Under the pieces are notes generated by a model that saw nothing but the letters and a program-made list of their open reading frames with translations, did not search any database and was not told where the DNA came from. Of a stretch of DNA of 24,589 nucleotides, positions 11,624-20,129 are shown in pieces. Within the stretch, counting starts at the first letter, position 1. Every line of letters starts with the position of its first letter. Location: assembly GCF_001186125.1 (NCBI RefSeq), contig NW_014040097.1, positions 36,483-61,071 of the forward strand. The letters run 5' to 3'. This DNA is from Sphaeroforma arctica JP610. Taxonomy: Eukaryota > Opisthokonta > Ichthyosporea > Ichthyophonida. The position numbers and the translations under genes were made by a program.

Positions 11624-12293
11624 CGTGTCTATATACATGCTCATATATACGAGCATGTTGACTTACATATTTTATATACAGATACTTAGATATATATATG
11701 TACCCCAATATGCATGCGTTGCCGCTTGTTCCAGAGCATACAAGCATAATCGACTATATATACTCAGATTGTCTCGACGCATATATTCATCGCACCATGA
11801 AAAATCGAAAGTAGTCACAGGATCTATACCATGAACCATGGTATACTATTGATTTCGGAAATGACAGGTCGTACGAACACTACGCACCTGTTCTGATTCT
11901 TGTTCTGATAGGTGAATGAGCATCTTGCGTCGGCTTCTTTGCATTTCTCGTGTCCTCTGCAGTCACCTCTTCCACCGTCTCTGTTACTACGATAGTTGGC
12001 GGGGCCCACAGAGATAAGAGTGTCCGCGAGTTAGTTTCGGTAGTCAAATTCTTCTTCCTCTTGGTTGAAAATTTTGTCTCTTTCCCTGCGTTCTTCGATT
12101 TCCCGGCGACTTTTTTCTTAGACACAGTTCTTTCTGATTTATTCATATCCTCTCCTGTAGAATCGACCTTCTCGTCTTTCCGGCATTTCGCTTTACCTTT
12201 GACCATGTTGCGGGTCGATGCCCTTTTCCGTTTTCCAGATGGAAGATTCTCGGCCAATTCGACTGATGGTTTGATCACGGACGCAGCGCTCAT
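3253..12293 (-). CDS. ATAD5: ATAD5/Elg1-like AAA+ PCNA unloader, about 17 exons
   Basis: The proposed exons, in gene order, are: 12293-11888, 11097-10942, 10606-10542, 10198-10048, 9793-9516, 9251-9084, 8886-8746, 8543-8353, 7967-7798, 7438-7253, 7011-6853, 6721-6045, 5846-5693, 5446-5240, 5004-4821, 4100-3936 and 3748-3253. All phases agree, and the sum is 3,954 bases (1,317 residues; human ATAD5 has about 1,840). ATAD5/Elg1 replaces RFC1 in a clamp-loader-like complex with RFC2-5 and takes PCNA, including SUMO- or ubiquitin-PCNA, off DNA after replication and repair. Diagnostic matches to human ATAD5 include GPSGSGKT joined to ASVYACAQELGMQVIEINAS (human GKTAAVYACAQELGFKIFEVNAS), the lid DIRRAINTLQFWF, FLTKKQ, YLRAWLKEW and the C-terminal SRRWTPHL. 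The donor of exon 14 and the starts of exons 6 and 14 are the least certain. The start ATG at 12293 follows an in-frame stop further upstream. One intron appears to be GC-AG. Confidence 0.88.
4101..4820 (-). other. long intron of the ATAD5-like gene (720 bases)
   Basis: It lies between exons 15 and 16, with donor ACAG|GTACAC and acceptor TCTGCAG. The phases of the flanking exons match directly, so no extra exon is needed. I see no gene or repeat inside. Confidence 0.6.
6722..6852 (-). other. GC-AG intron in the ATAD5-like gene
   Basis: No suitable GT donor lies near the end of exon 11. The sequence CATACAG|GCAAGC is a good match to the known GC donor consensus (AG|GCAAGT). The acceptor CATATAG is followed by GAACAG, giving a correct phase and the join PNHHTG-TVRDLLPF. 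The intron is 131 bases long. Confidence 0.6.
7968..8352 (-). other. ATAD5-like intron 8 with an antisense ORF
   Basis: This 385-base intron has donor AAAAG|GTATCG and an unusual AAG acceptor after a T-rich tract. An ORF of 95 codons (8019-8306) runs on the opposite strand and lies wholly inside the intron. It starts MSFSHLNVTIYDLV and has no domain I recognise, so I treat it as probably fortuitous. Confidence 0.5.
9829..9944. repeat. 58-base perfect tandem duplication
   Basis: Two head-to-tail copies (9829-9886 and 9887-9944), each starting ACATACGGACCAAGAGTGTC and ending GGAAAGCCCAA, read as identical. They lie inside intron 4 of the ATAD5-like gene (10047-9794), just upstream (on the gene strand) of the exon 5 acceptor. 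The identity implies a recent duplication. Confidence 0.9.
11549..11621. repeat. compound (AT)n(TG)n microsatellite
   Basis: About ten AT units run directly into about 26 uninterrupted TG units. This is a purine-pyrimidine alternating tract, prone to slippage and to left-handed DNA. The uninterrupted run suggests length variation between individuals. Confidence 0.95.
11825..11845. repeat. short perfect inverted repeat
   Basis: TATACCATG and CATGGTATA are perfect 9-base arms around a 3-base spacer. They lie about 40 bases inside the first intron of the ATAD5-like gene. It could be a small hairpin or a dimeric protein site; its function is unknown. Confidence 0.6.
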
Positions 12294-12772
12294 GATGCGT
12301 ATTGCATACTCACCAGGTACACCAATGTCGTCAAACCTTGCACAAATACCGTTCGTTCAAATACGGATGGGTCTAAAGTGGATGTAAACGCTTGACAGCG
12401 AGTTTGAACTCTGCCTAATAACCCTTTAGAGAGGTATGGAAGGGGAATTTCGCTTGGCTCAGGAAGAGATGGTGTTGCTAGTAGCAGCGGTTGTCTTTCT
12501 TTATGTTCGTTCAGACCTTATAACGTAGTCTCCTTCAGAGAAGTTCAGACAAAGTCACTTATCGATCTTGAATATATAAAAATTGTGTTTTTTGAAATTG
12601 GTCTCTTTTATTTATGTGTACATACAAATAAACCCCGCCCAATTTGTAACCAATCAGCTCTACCGATTCTCTATGAATCCGCGCTAAAATCTGTACATAC
12701 ATATTTATGTGATATGTATGTGTATAAAACAATAAATAATTACAACTTTCAAGTTTCAATTTTTAAGCGATT
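12294..12772. other. upstream flank of the ATAD5-like gene
   Basis: This region should hold the promoter and 5' untranslated region of the minus-strand gene. I see no clear TATA box or initiator that I could defend. In-frame codons continue about 70 bases upstream of the ATG at 12293 before a stop, so a 5' splice into that stretch cannot be excluded. Confidence 0.4.
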
Positions 12773-12930
12773 CTTCAGGCCTCAGGCCTCAGCTCTGTGT
12801 CTGAGCCCTCAGGCCCCAGCCCCCACGACCTCACCCCTCAACCCCTCAAGGCTCAAGCTAAGTCCTCATTTCTCGGCCTCTGTCCTCATGCATCAGCACT
12901 CAGGACTCAGGCCCTCCAGCCTCTGACCTT
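12773..12930. repeat. degenerate CCTCAGG-type minisatellite
   Basis: The heptamer-like unit CCTCAGG recurs with many variants (GGCCTCAGGCCTCAGC at the left end; CTCAACCCCTCAAGGCTCAA in the middle; CACTCAGGACTCAGGCCCTC at the right). The tract is strongly CT-rich on the plus strand and GC-rich against an AT-rich surround. It happens to leave a plus-strand frame open, but the repetitive peptide is a by-product of the repeat. Confidence 0.8.
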
Positions 12931-14297
12931 GGGAAAGTTGGCCAGTCAGGAGGCTCAAACGGCTCTCTCACTAGTCTGGTGTGCCCCGGGTGCTTTTCTT
13001 TAAAATGAAACGACCACTTGTATCTACCATACTATAACATGTTTAACCCTGTATTAGAATCGGTAAATATATCTACGGATATAAAGGCCATTTGGCGTTG
13101 GGCAATGGGCAACATCAAAATGAAAGTTATCAATTCTCAATCTCTCAAATAAAAGGGCAGTCCGTTATACCGATCAATACGGTGTCATCGATAAATATCA
13201 CCTTGTTCCGTGAGCCATTATCAGGCTCTTCGGTATGTAGAGGATTCAATAAAGTTCACTTATCACCGCAATACATACCCCACAATACACACTACATCGC
13301 ATATCGGTGTACCTCATAGACGCCCCCCAGCCACACACACACTACAATACAATAATAATGCACAATCAACCCAAATCAAATTTCACACGCAGCAAACGTA
13401 TACAATCAAAAAAGATAGACTCGCAAAGGCTCAGAGCAGGCCTGATGGGGTAGTCATGGATACTTGTCTGACATGTCAGAGTGAGACTTCTGTGAACTGA
13501 TAGAAAAACTTATCAGATAGGCGACAATCGTGCAAGACACTGATCGCATCCGAAAAGAATGCAAACGTGTGAGAATGCACCCAATCAAAGCCATCGAGGA
13601 CCACGATTCCAAGAAGGAATAAAGTAATAAAAAGAGCTCGTGTAGCACAGTAGTTTAAACCTGTTCACGTAAAGCAATTAACCATCACCGACGAAAGCAA
13701 GGTGCAGGATATACACGAGAAACTCTGAGCAGTTCGGTGGCTGGAGGCTAGTTTGATAAGCATGACAGTAGACATTGTGAATGTACACACTGAGAAAACG
13801 TCGTTTTAAAATGCAAAAGATACTACTTACACACTTTATTCTTTAACTTTAATTCCAATGAGACCACAGACTACACATAGACATACAAACTACTGGCAAT
13901 GCACACATACGTTCAATACATTAGTGGATTTAAGATCTTATCATACATGCATGGACCGCAGTGACAGTGGTAACTGAGCTAGCCCTGCCAGTCAAAGTAC
14001 AAAACCAAAATATAATTTGATGCACGAGCACAACGTGCAGGTTCAACGGAGATATATGATACGAACTACGGCGAACAAAAGCGTATAATTGCTTTGAGGT
14101 AATTCCGACCTCCCAAGCAAAATAACTTATACCTTTAGGCATGAATATCTTACTGTATCTGCTCATTGTTTACCTAGCAAGAATAATCAATCTACTGGAT
14201 CAACTGATGCCCAACGAAAATAACTTCACTGACGCTGTACAACACCACATGGAGAAAGAAATTCAAACCCCGAGCAAGAAGGTTTTAGGGTTTAGAG
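12931..14297. other. no intact gene; scattered short open stretches
   Basis: Only short ORFs on both strands. A plus-strand stretch near 13500-13618 reads VQDTDRIRKECKRVRM followed by HPIKAIEDHDSKKE, which looks protein-like but lacks a start, splice signals or a known family. The area at 13260-13360 is CA-rich. Confidence 0.4.
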
Positions 14298-14298
14298 C

Positions 14299-14379
14299 GT
14301 ATCAGTCATTCACCTTATTTACTACAGCATCAGTACTAGATGGTTTGGTTCGGTCATTCACCTTATTTACTGCAACACT
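14299..14379. repeat. imperfect tandem duplication
   Basis: The unit TCATTCACCTTATTTACT occurs at about 14306 and again about 49 bases later (near 14354), each followed by a CAGCA- or CAACA-like end. It is two diverged copies of a block of about 49 bases. Confidence 0.7.
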
Positions 14380-14825
14380 GGAAAGTGTCGCGAGTCGTTT
14401 GATCTTAGTTCGAACTATAGATCCGCTCCTGGGAAATTTTTCTGAACCCATACACGCTGGATCACCTCTCTTGAGCGAATTTCGCCGATCCTTCCGCACT
14501 AGACAATACTGATGGTTTGTAGTATCTACACAAGGTGAATGGCTTAATCAACCAAGTTAATACTAGATTTGTTGCTTTGTTTACTAGTTAATTACGCTAT
14601 TTAATGGATACAAAATTGAAGAGATTGGTTGACTCAGTTATTCATCTACTTTACTACGGGACCAGTATCATCACAAATTTACCAGATACAAGATTCAAAC
14701 TCGTGACCTTTATGGTTTTGTGGTAAAAAAGGTGAGAGACTACACATTTTACAGCAAGAAACCCTCTTTGATTTGTAGAAGTCATCAGAGTTAGCTCACT
14801 TTCCAGAGCTAACTAAGTTGCTTAA
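14380..14825. other. no gene seen
   Basis: AT-rich non-coding sequence between two small tandem repeats, with no recognisable domain on either strand. Confidence 0.4.
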
Positions 14826-14906
14826 ATTACTCCCGAAAGGTGAGTTAATATTTAGCCGACTCCCGAGAGCAGGTTTAGTTCCTCAACCGACTCCTAAGGG
14901 TGGGTA
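14826..14906. repeat. three degenerate tandem units
   Basis: ACTCCCGAAAGGTGAGTTA, GACTCCCGAGAGCAGGTTTA and GACTCCTAAGGGTGGGTACA follow each other about every 31 bases. The middle and last units are further apart in sequence than the first two. Its origin is unknown, possibly part of an old retroelement. Confidence 0.6.
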
Positions 14907-15046
14907 CAGGATTAAGTCTATCAATCGCAACATTCTAAAAATAGCTGTGGTTCTATGTGAGTCACAACTTATGCGAAAAGACATCATGTGCTCAGCGTGA
15001 GATTTAGTTGCAGAGAAGTCGAAATAGACCCGCTTCAAATTGTGAA

Positions 15047-15216
15047 AGTGCTCTGCAAAAGGTTTCTCATACTGAGCATATCATTTTTTTACCCTGGCCA
15101 GCCCAAGCTGCTGAACACTGGCACGAACACCTTAGATATAAAACCAAAGGTGAGATCGGAAATAAATACATACATTTGCACTTTATTTAAAGTCTACCAC
15201 ATTGCACTCTAACAAT
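15047..15216 (+). repeat. dispersed repeat family 2, copy A
   Basis: This copy aligns along its whole length with 17807-17997. Shared blocks include GGTTTCTCATACTGA, TTTTTACCCTG, CCCAAG, TGAACACT, AACACC and CACTCTAACAAT. Both copies have the same orientation and roughly 70% identity by eye. Flanks do not match, so the repeat ends near these coordinates. It is non-coding, and its class (LTR piece or non-autonomous element) is undecided. Confidence 0.8.
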
Positions 15217-16011
15217 GACTGAGCCAGTCAACCAGAGCAAAGTCATTTCACAAGGACACAAATGATAAGCTGATTAGTTTCGTTAATGAGGATTCGCTCC
15301 CACCCCCCACCGCCCCCCCCCAGCTTTATGCATGTTCATAAATGTCAGTATGCGATATCCTTCAAAACTTGATCTTGTATGCGTACACAAAGTACAGTAA
15401 CTTTCTCAAACGGCATAGACTGTAATTTTTGTTCACGTCTAATGGTGTCTTAGAACCTGCTTGTTTTTGTAAAGCCTATCTGTGAAAGCCCATTGGTATA
15501 TGAATCTGATCTAACTCATGTACAAATCGCGCATTCTTATCCCACACAGTCCAATATAAATGCATGTAGCTGTATCTTTTGCTCCTTGTGGTTTTAGTCG
15601 GCTATTCGTTGAGCGCCCGTTTGTCTTATGTCATTGAGCATGTTTTTATAGTCTTTCGCATTAGATGTACGAATTAGGCCCTGTAACGCGTGTGTGTCTT
15701 ATATGCGTCCCTCCGCTTCTGCTTGTATCATTCATTGAAAACGATGAAAGACTTGCATTCTCATCCATGCCGCTATAAACTCAGTGATACAAATATATGT
15801 AGACTTTGGTAGCTTGCAGCGATTTAAAGCCTGCGAGTTTTTTTAACTATCGATCGTGATGAACAGGAAAGTGTTTGCAATATGTGTTAGCAGCATCCTG
15901 ACAATGCTCCTTCATCTCTTCCGGTTAACATGGACGAGGCGGCGTTGTAGCTTGTCACGAAATAAGTTCGATCTGCTTCACATTAATTAGGACATGGTTG
16001 CCGGGAAGATT
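15217..16011. other. non-coding stretch with a C-rich tract
   Basis: No gene seen. It contains a run of C at 15299-15322 and otherwise ordinary sequence with short random ORFs. Confidence 0.4.
15299..15322 (-). other. G-rich tract with G-quadruplex potential on the minus strand
   Basis: On the minus strand the tract reads as runs of nine, six and three G separated by short loops (CGGT and T). This satisfies the four-run G-quadruplex pattern. It also looks like a polypurine tract, but no matching LTR edge is evident beside it. Confidence 0.5.
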
Positions 16012-16236
16012 TTATCGTTCTACGGAAAGCATCAGAAGAACACTTTGCCGACGACAACACTTTTGCGGAGTGTCCATTCCAAAAAGCAAATCCGCTGGTT
16101 CTAAATAAATTCTGTCAGGGTATTTCACCATAGATGCTCGCTCCTGAGTATTACTAGGGCCAGTAAATTCTTCCAGCATCTCATCAAGTGTCGGATTTTT
16201 TTGTACTCTACTCTGAGTCCTGCGGGTAACGTTCAC
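16012..16236 (-). pseudogene. unidentified protein-like ORF, about 75 residues
   Basis: It is open on the minus strand and reads NPTLDEMLEEFTGPSNTQ and then KYPDRIYLEPADLLFGMD. The composition is that of a real soluble protein (charged helices, few rare residues), not of random AT-rich sequence. There is no ATG at the left end, so it would be an exon or a remnant. I do not recognise the family. It lies in a repeat-rich area with a similar stretch 265 bases upstream on the same strand. Confidence 0.3.
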
Positions 16237-16262
16237 ATTATCGTAGGGATAATACTATTTAT

Positions 16263-16335
16263 TTCAAAAAGATAAGTTACAATGTATGTTCAAAAAAGAT
16301 AGGTTACAATGTATGTTTCAAAAAAGATAAGTTAC
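16263..16335. repeat. three tandem units of about 27 bases
   Basis: TTCAAAAAAGATAAGTTAC followed by AATGTATG occurs twice in full and then once as its first part. One unit has GATAGG for GATAAG. The sequence TTATCGTAGGG flanks the array on both sides (near 16239 and 16337), suggesting that the array arose inside a duplicated segment. Confidence 0.85.
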
Positions 16336-16500
16336 TTATCGTAGGGTGTCACTAAAGGTATAGACTTCGTGCGGCCAATTCTGCACTTCGCTGGCCGATT
16401 TACTTCATGCCGTCAATTTCGCTGTTAGGTACACGGCCAGTTGGTGTTGTCCGTGCCTGTGATCAGTATTAAGGAGGTCAATGTGATTGCGATGGTGGTG
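16336..16500. other. short non-coding gap
   Basis: No feature recognised between the tandem array and the next protein-like stretch. Confidence 0.4.
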
Positions 16501-16755
16501 CTACCTGTTGCATAGAGTAGTTATACTCGGATGCCGTCTAGACCGTCTCATTGTCGGACATCGATCCATCGTCCGCCGTTGAAGCACATGAGTTAACTGA
16601 AGAATCTCCGTGACCTCCTGTACATGCGTCGGCATTCCCAAGTGATCATCCCAATCAGCGCTATTCAATGTAGAAATCGAGTGTTGGGCTTCAAAAACTA
16701 ACCGAGTCAGCGTAACGTGGATCTTTGCATTAACTTCTTCCTCATGCCTTATCAC
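16501..16755 (-). pseudogene. unidentified protein-like stretch, possible decayed exon
   Basis: The minus strand reads HEEEVNAKIHVTLTRLVFEA, then DWDDHLGMPTHVQEVTEILQ. A further protein-like run (VGKKACERLWKRLFGVHCQL) lies just upstream at about 16829-16770 in another frame and begins after a plausible boundary, so this looks like a coding segment that is no longer intact. No family was recognised. The upstream run abuts the LTR-like repeat that starts at 16841. Confidence 0.3.
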
Positions 16756-16840
16756 AGATCAAAGGCAGTTGACAATGAACTCCAAACAGTCGCTTCCATA
16801 GTCGCTCACATGCTTTCTTGCCCACCTCAGGTATAGATAT

Positions 16841-17150
16841 TATAGCATCTAAGGACCAGAGTATCAAAAAGCCAATCCGAACCCCAAAACCACAGCATCA
16901 TCAAATATTCAGTTTTGGGTCCGGATTCAAATATTATTGATATTACAGTCACCAAAAATATTACCGGTAGAACCGTTAAGCTAAACCGGGACCCCGCATG
17001 TGAAAGAAACGCTCAAGTAGAAACCCGAGTCTAGCGAAGTAGAAAACATAAATAAAGACTCAGTCTTTTCCTAGTAGAGATAACCGTACTGGATAAGATG
17101 TCTGTCGTTTCTTTTGGCCGTACCGTTCCAGCCAATCTCTACACTCTACA
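16841..17150 (+). repeat. LTR-like repeat family 1, copy A (about 310 bases)
   Basis: It matches 18879-19179 from TAGCATCTA to TCTACA, through conserved blocks such as GGGTCCGGAT, ACCGGGACCCCGC, TTTTGG and TCTACA. The inferred ends TGTAG...CTACA in the better copy have the TG...CA form of LTRs, and an AATAAA lies at about 17051. It could be a solo LTR or one side of an old element. It is a fossil, well diverged from the other copies. Confidence 0.6.
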
Positions 17151-17806
17151 CACACAGCTTACATTATTTGACAAAATATGCAGGAATCACCATATTTTGA
17201 TCAAAAACAGGCACACCCAGCTATAAAAATCTCGGCGGTATAAGCCACTGAAGAAATCAGAAGAGCAAGACACAGTCCCATACGATGACAGAGCGACTCT
17301 TATAGTACAATGCCACACAGTGGGGCACTATATTGTTAAAGCATTGATGAACAAACTTTAATTAGACGGTCACATATGGTCTCTGTTCGTACAAATAGGC
17401 TACAATCTGCGTTCATAGGAAGACATAAATCACCTCCACTCAATGCGTACTCTGGACGTAGACAAACCCAACCAACAGATTACAATACATCAGTAAACCC
17501 ACCGGGTACAGTAGTATCATGGGTGAGAGACTACAGAAGTAGACATATTTCTATATACGTTGATAACGTTTTACGTCACGTCGTCAGCCCGAGAGCAATT
17601 TGGGACTCGTTCTCAAATTAAATTAATATACGTATAGGTGGGTCAGCCCGAAAGAACGTAAGAGTAATTTGATACTTCTTCTCAGATTATTCTATTATAT
17701 GACACGGGCCACCGGCCACCGGCTAGCCGAGAGCCGAGGTCCGAGACTGAGTGTAGTAACAGAGAATATGATATATTCAGTTCTAGAAAATAAATTCGAG
17801 TGCTAA
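17151..17806. other. non-coding stretch between repeats
   Basis: No retroelement protein is seen. It has an imperfect direct repeat, GTCAGCCCGAGAGCAATTTG (about 17582) and GTCAGCCCGAAAGAACGTAA (about 17641), and a small GGCCACC duplication near 17706. Confidence 0.5.
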
Positions 17807-17997
17807 AGTGTTCTGCATAAGGTTTCTCATACTGATCATATGAGTTTTTACCCTGCCTAACCCAAGTGGTTGAACACTAGTACAAACACCATCAGGATAT
17901 AATTGAGGGTGAGTTCATAAACAAATTCATTCGAACGCACTATTTTTTAGAAACACTAGCACTTCACTTATAGTCCCCCACATTCCACTCTAACAAT
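17807..17997 (+). repeat. dispersed repeat family 2, copy B
   Basis: This is the partner of 15047-15216, same orientation, slightly longer because of an insertion in its second half (ATTTTTTAGAAACACTAGC region). It lies between two LTR-like family 1 copies and may mark part of a larger old element. Confidence 0.8.
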
Positions 17998-18878
17998 AGG
18001 AAACGCGACTGAAAAATCTAGAATAGTTGTATCCGACCACAACTAGACACTAATGTGGCGCAATACTGGTAAAACATGCGCGCAGCAAATCATCGTAAAT
18101 ACCAAGAGAAGTATGTACACTTACAGGAACGGGATATTATAATGGTTCGCTACCAAGGTGATATGAATAAAATGGGCAGCGGGTATTTATTTGCAGCTTG
18201 ATGGAAAGCCCCAGAATATCCTAACTCCGCATATGATGAACTAATCGGGATCGTAAAGAAGGCCAGTGCCCAACAGTCAAAAACAACCAACTGAAGAGGC
18301 ACGATTCTCATCGATATTAAACCATCGGTCATCTAACCCAGGCGATAGATCCCAGGAGTACCTACTACGTGACCGATGTAGCAGACTTCGATATTCTTGT
18401 GCTTTACCGACAGCATATCCGATGCAACAAAGGCAAACCAGGCCGACGAAGCAATAGCAACGAGTACGGATGAACGATCCTCGAGCTACAGAAAGCGCAC
18501 AAGACGGGAATTTGACCAAGTTTCACTGATACCGAGGGACACTCTCTTTTCTTACCTTGAAACATGCTCTGTCTGCAGTTCAGAGGGATAAAGACAAAAC
18601 ACCCCGTTGTAGAGCCACCGCTGAGAAGCATTTTCTAGAACCAAATTGATATCAACCGAGAGCACATATCACGACAGATTCCGATGAGCATGGTTGAGAA
18701 CTTTCATAATAGATTAATAAGTAATACGTCATAATATGTGATGGTGGCAGGATATTCCATCTAACCCCCTGTGGGACAAGGTTTTCCTTGTACTAAAACA
18801 CCAACTTCAAGAAGTCATAGTACCATAAGATGACACTTTCCACTACTACACAGGTTCAGGAGCGCAAAGTTGGGATGC
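17998..18878. other. no gene seen
   Basis: There are short ORFs on both strands around 18150-18630 without recognisable domains. The block lies between repeat family 2 copy B and family 1 copy B. Confidence 0.4.
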
Positions 18879-19179
18879 TGTAGTATCTAGGTACCAGATT
18901 GTCAAAACCCCAATTCAAAACCGCAAAACGCAGTATTATCAAATACTGAGGTTTGGGGTCCGGATCCAAAATTCTAGTTATTGGTCATCAGATATATAGC
19001 GGATAACTGGTAAATGATACCGGGACCCCGCGTGTGAGAGAAAAACTTAAAATATAATTTGAACCTAATGAAAAAAACACAAAGCGAAGCCTAGGACTTT
19101 ACATAATTGAGAGATTCGCACTTGAGAAAGTCTATTGTTTATTTTGGTCGTATCATATCAGTCACTCTCAAATTCTACA
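18879..19179 (+). repeat. LTR-like repeat family 1, copy B (about 301 bases)
   Basis: It begins TGTAGTATCTAGGTACCAGA and ends AATTCTACA, giving short inverted ends TGTAG/CTACA. It pairs with copy A 1.7 kb to the left in direct orientation. I see no target-site duplication or primer-binding site that I could defend. Old and diverged. Confidence 0.6.
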
Positions 19180-20129
19180 AAAAGCTTAATAGCCCATTAA
19201 TACGATGTAGGTGAAAGCTATGAGTTGGCGGTGGCTTATTCATTGGGCTCATATCTAAGCATACTCTGATCTTAAGCGAACAGTCAAAGTTATATTGATC
19301 TACTGCTAGTAGAGCTAGGTTAACAGGGGTTTGTTGGTATTAGTTTAAATACCGAATCGGCTAACTACTTCTCTCCTCGTTCCTTTACTACAGCCTCGTG
19401 TCTCCAAGATACACAGCTTCTCGAAGGACATTTCAGCTTGGTAAATTCTGCCTTAATTAAGTTAAGGCCGACATATCCGTCGTTTAAAGTGAAACTTTGC
19501 CCAGTCAGTGAACTAAATTTTCTTGTTTACGAGTTTAAAGGTCATCTGCAAAGTCAGGTACCAATTCCTTACTTGTTTATGAGGGAGGTGTACAATGTTT
19601 CAGCTAATTATTGTTTGATTGATTATGTAAAGGACCAATATTATTTGGTAGTCCGCTTACCGTTTTACCTAACGGATGTAGGTCACTCATTCCGACGATA
19701 ATATCGTACTTTTGTGACATACCTTGCGTTGTGATATGCGATCGTCTGCCAGGGAATTTTAACATCTGTGGCTATAATGTCGCTCTCTGAGCTTTTCTTA
19801 ACTGTTAATAAAAGATGGAGTTGCTTGTGTTTTACGTTCGATATTTCGCATTAAAGAAACCGATTGAACATACACGATATCTCATAACCAAAACCGATCA
19901 ATGCAAGAACTTTATTTTTATTGCAGTATACGGGAATAACTATCGCTCGTCTAATGAGTCGTTATATTTGCATTGTAGGGATTGAACCAGGTAATATTTT
20001 CATGCCAGCATAAAGTCTGGTTTACTGCCACAGCCTTCGGCATAGTAACCGTTACTCATCTCACACTTCTAACAAACGTTAAGGAAGCGTGTACAAGTCG
20101 AAGCATATCTCCTGCTTCAGTAGCCATTA
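19180..20129. other. no recognised gene; one long plus-strand ORF
   Basis: A plus-strand ORF at 19438-19701 (87 codons) reads VNSALIKLRPTYPSFKVKLC and later IPYLFMREVYNVSANYCLID. Its codons look fairly protein-like but it matches no family I know, begins GTG/ATG-ambiguously and has no neighbours. The rest is non-coding. Confidence 0.35.

Larger units (their letters stand above)
11098..11887 (-). other. first intron of the ATAD5-like gene (790 bases)
   Basis: The donor is ACAG|GTGCGT and the acceptor is AATTTAG after a TTCTCTTC tract. It is the longest intron and is AT-rich, and it carries the microsatellite at 11549-11621 and a short perfect hairpin at 11825-11845. A first intron of this kind often holds regulatory sequence, but no specific site can be named. 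Confidence 0.6.
9084..12293 (-). other. ATAD5: ATAD5-like N-terminal half (exons 1-6)
   Basis: Exon 1 (residues 1-135) is Lys/Arg-rich, with KRKRAS and TKRKKN stretches that look like nuclear localisation signals. It also has RTLLSLWAPP, which may be a degenerate PCNA-contact motif. Exon 2 carries INIDSDDDVIFVADV: a hydrophobic VIFV core beside acidic residues, as in SUMO-interacting motifs. Elg1/ATAD5 uses such motifs to prefer SUMO-PCNA. Exon 3, only 65 bases, encodes IPAMFLTKKQKQQRAMKA, matching the conserved APLFL patch of ATAD5. Exon 4 is a charged helix (QLQKELEERRRTDERFR). Exon 5 ends with DRWPRRDRTVTV, matching the WP..(D/H)..HV patch seen before the AAA domain in this family. Exon 6 starts after an AAAG acceptor and ends at a clean GAG|GTATGT donor. 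The motif functions are inferred from the family. Confidence 0.7.

Noticed and set aside
11391-11747. ORFs with long His-Thr or Cys-Val runs
   Set aside because: They are translations of the TG microsatellite.
11950-12387. 145-codon plus-strand ORF
   Set aside because: It mirrors the Lys-rich exon 1 of the ATAD5-like gene, which has the better splice and motif support.
12585-13003. Ser/Pro-rich plus-strand ORFs
   Set aside because: The peptide comes from the CTCAGG minisatellite, with no start context or splice support.
13600-13700. possible tRNA-like sequence
   Set aside because: No cloverleaf with a TTCRA loop could be folded by eye.
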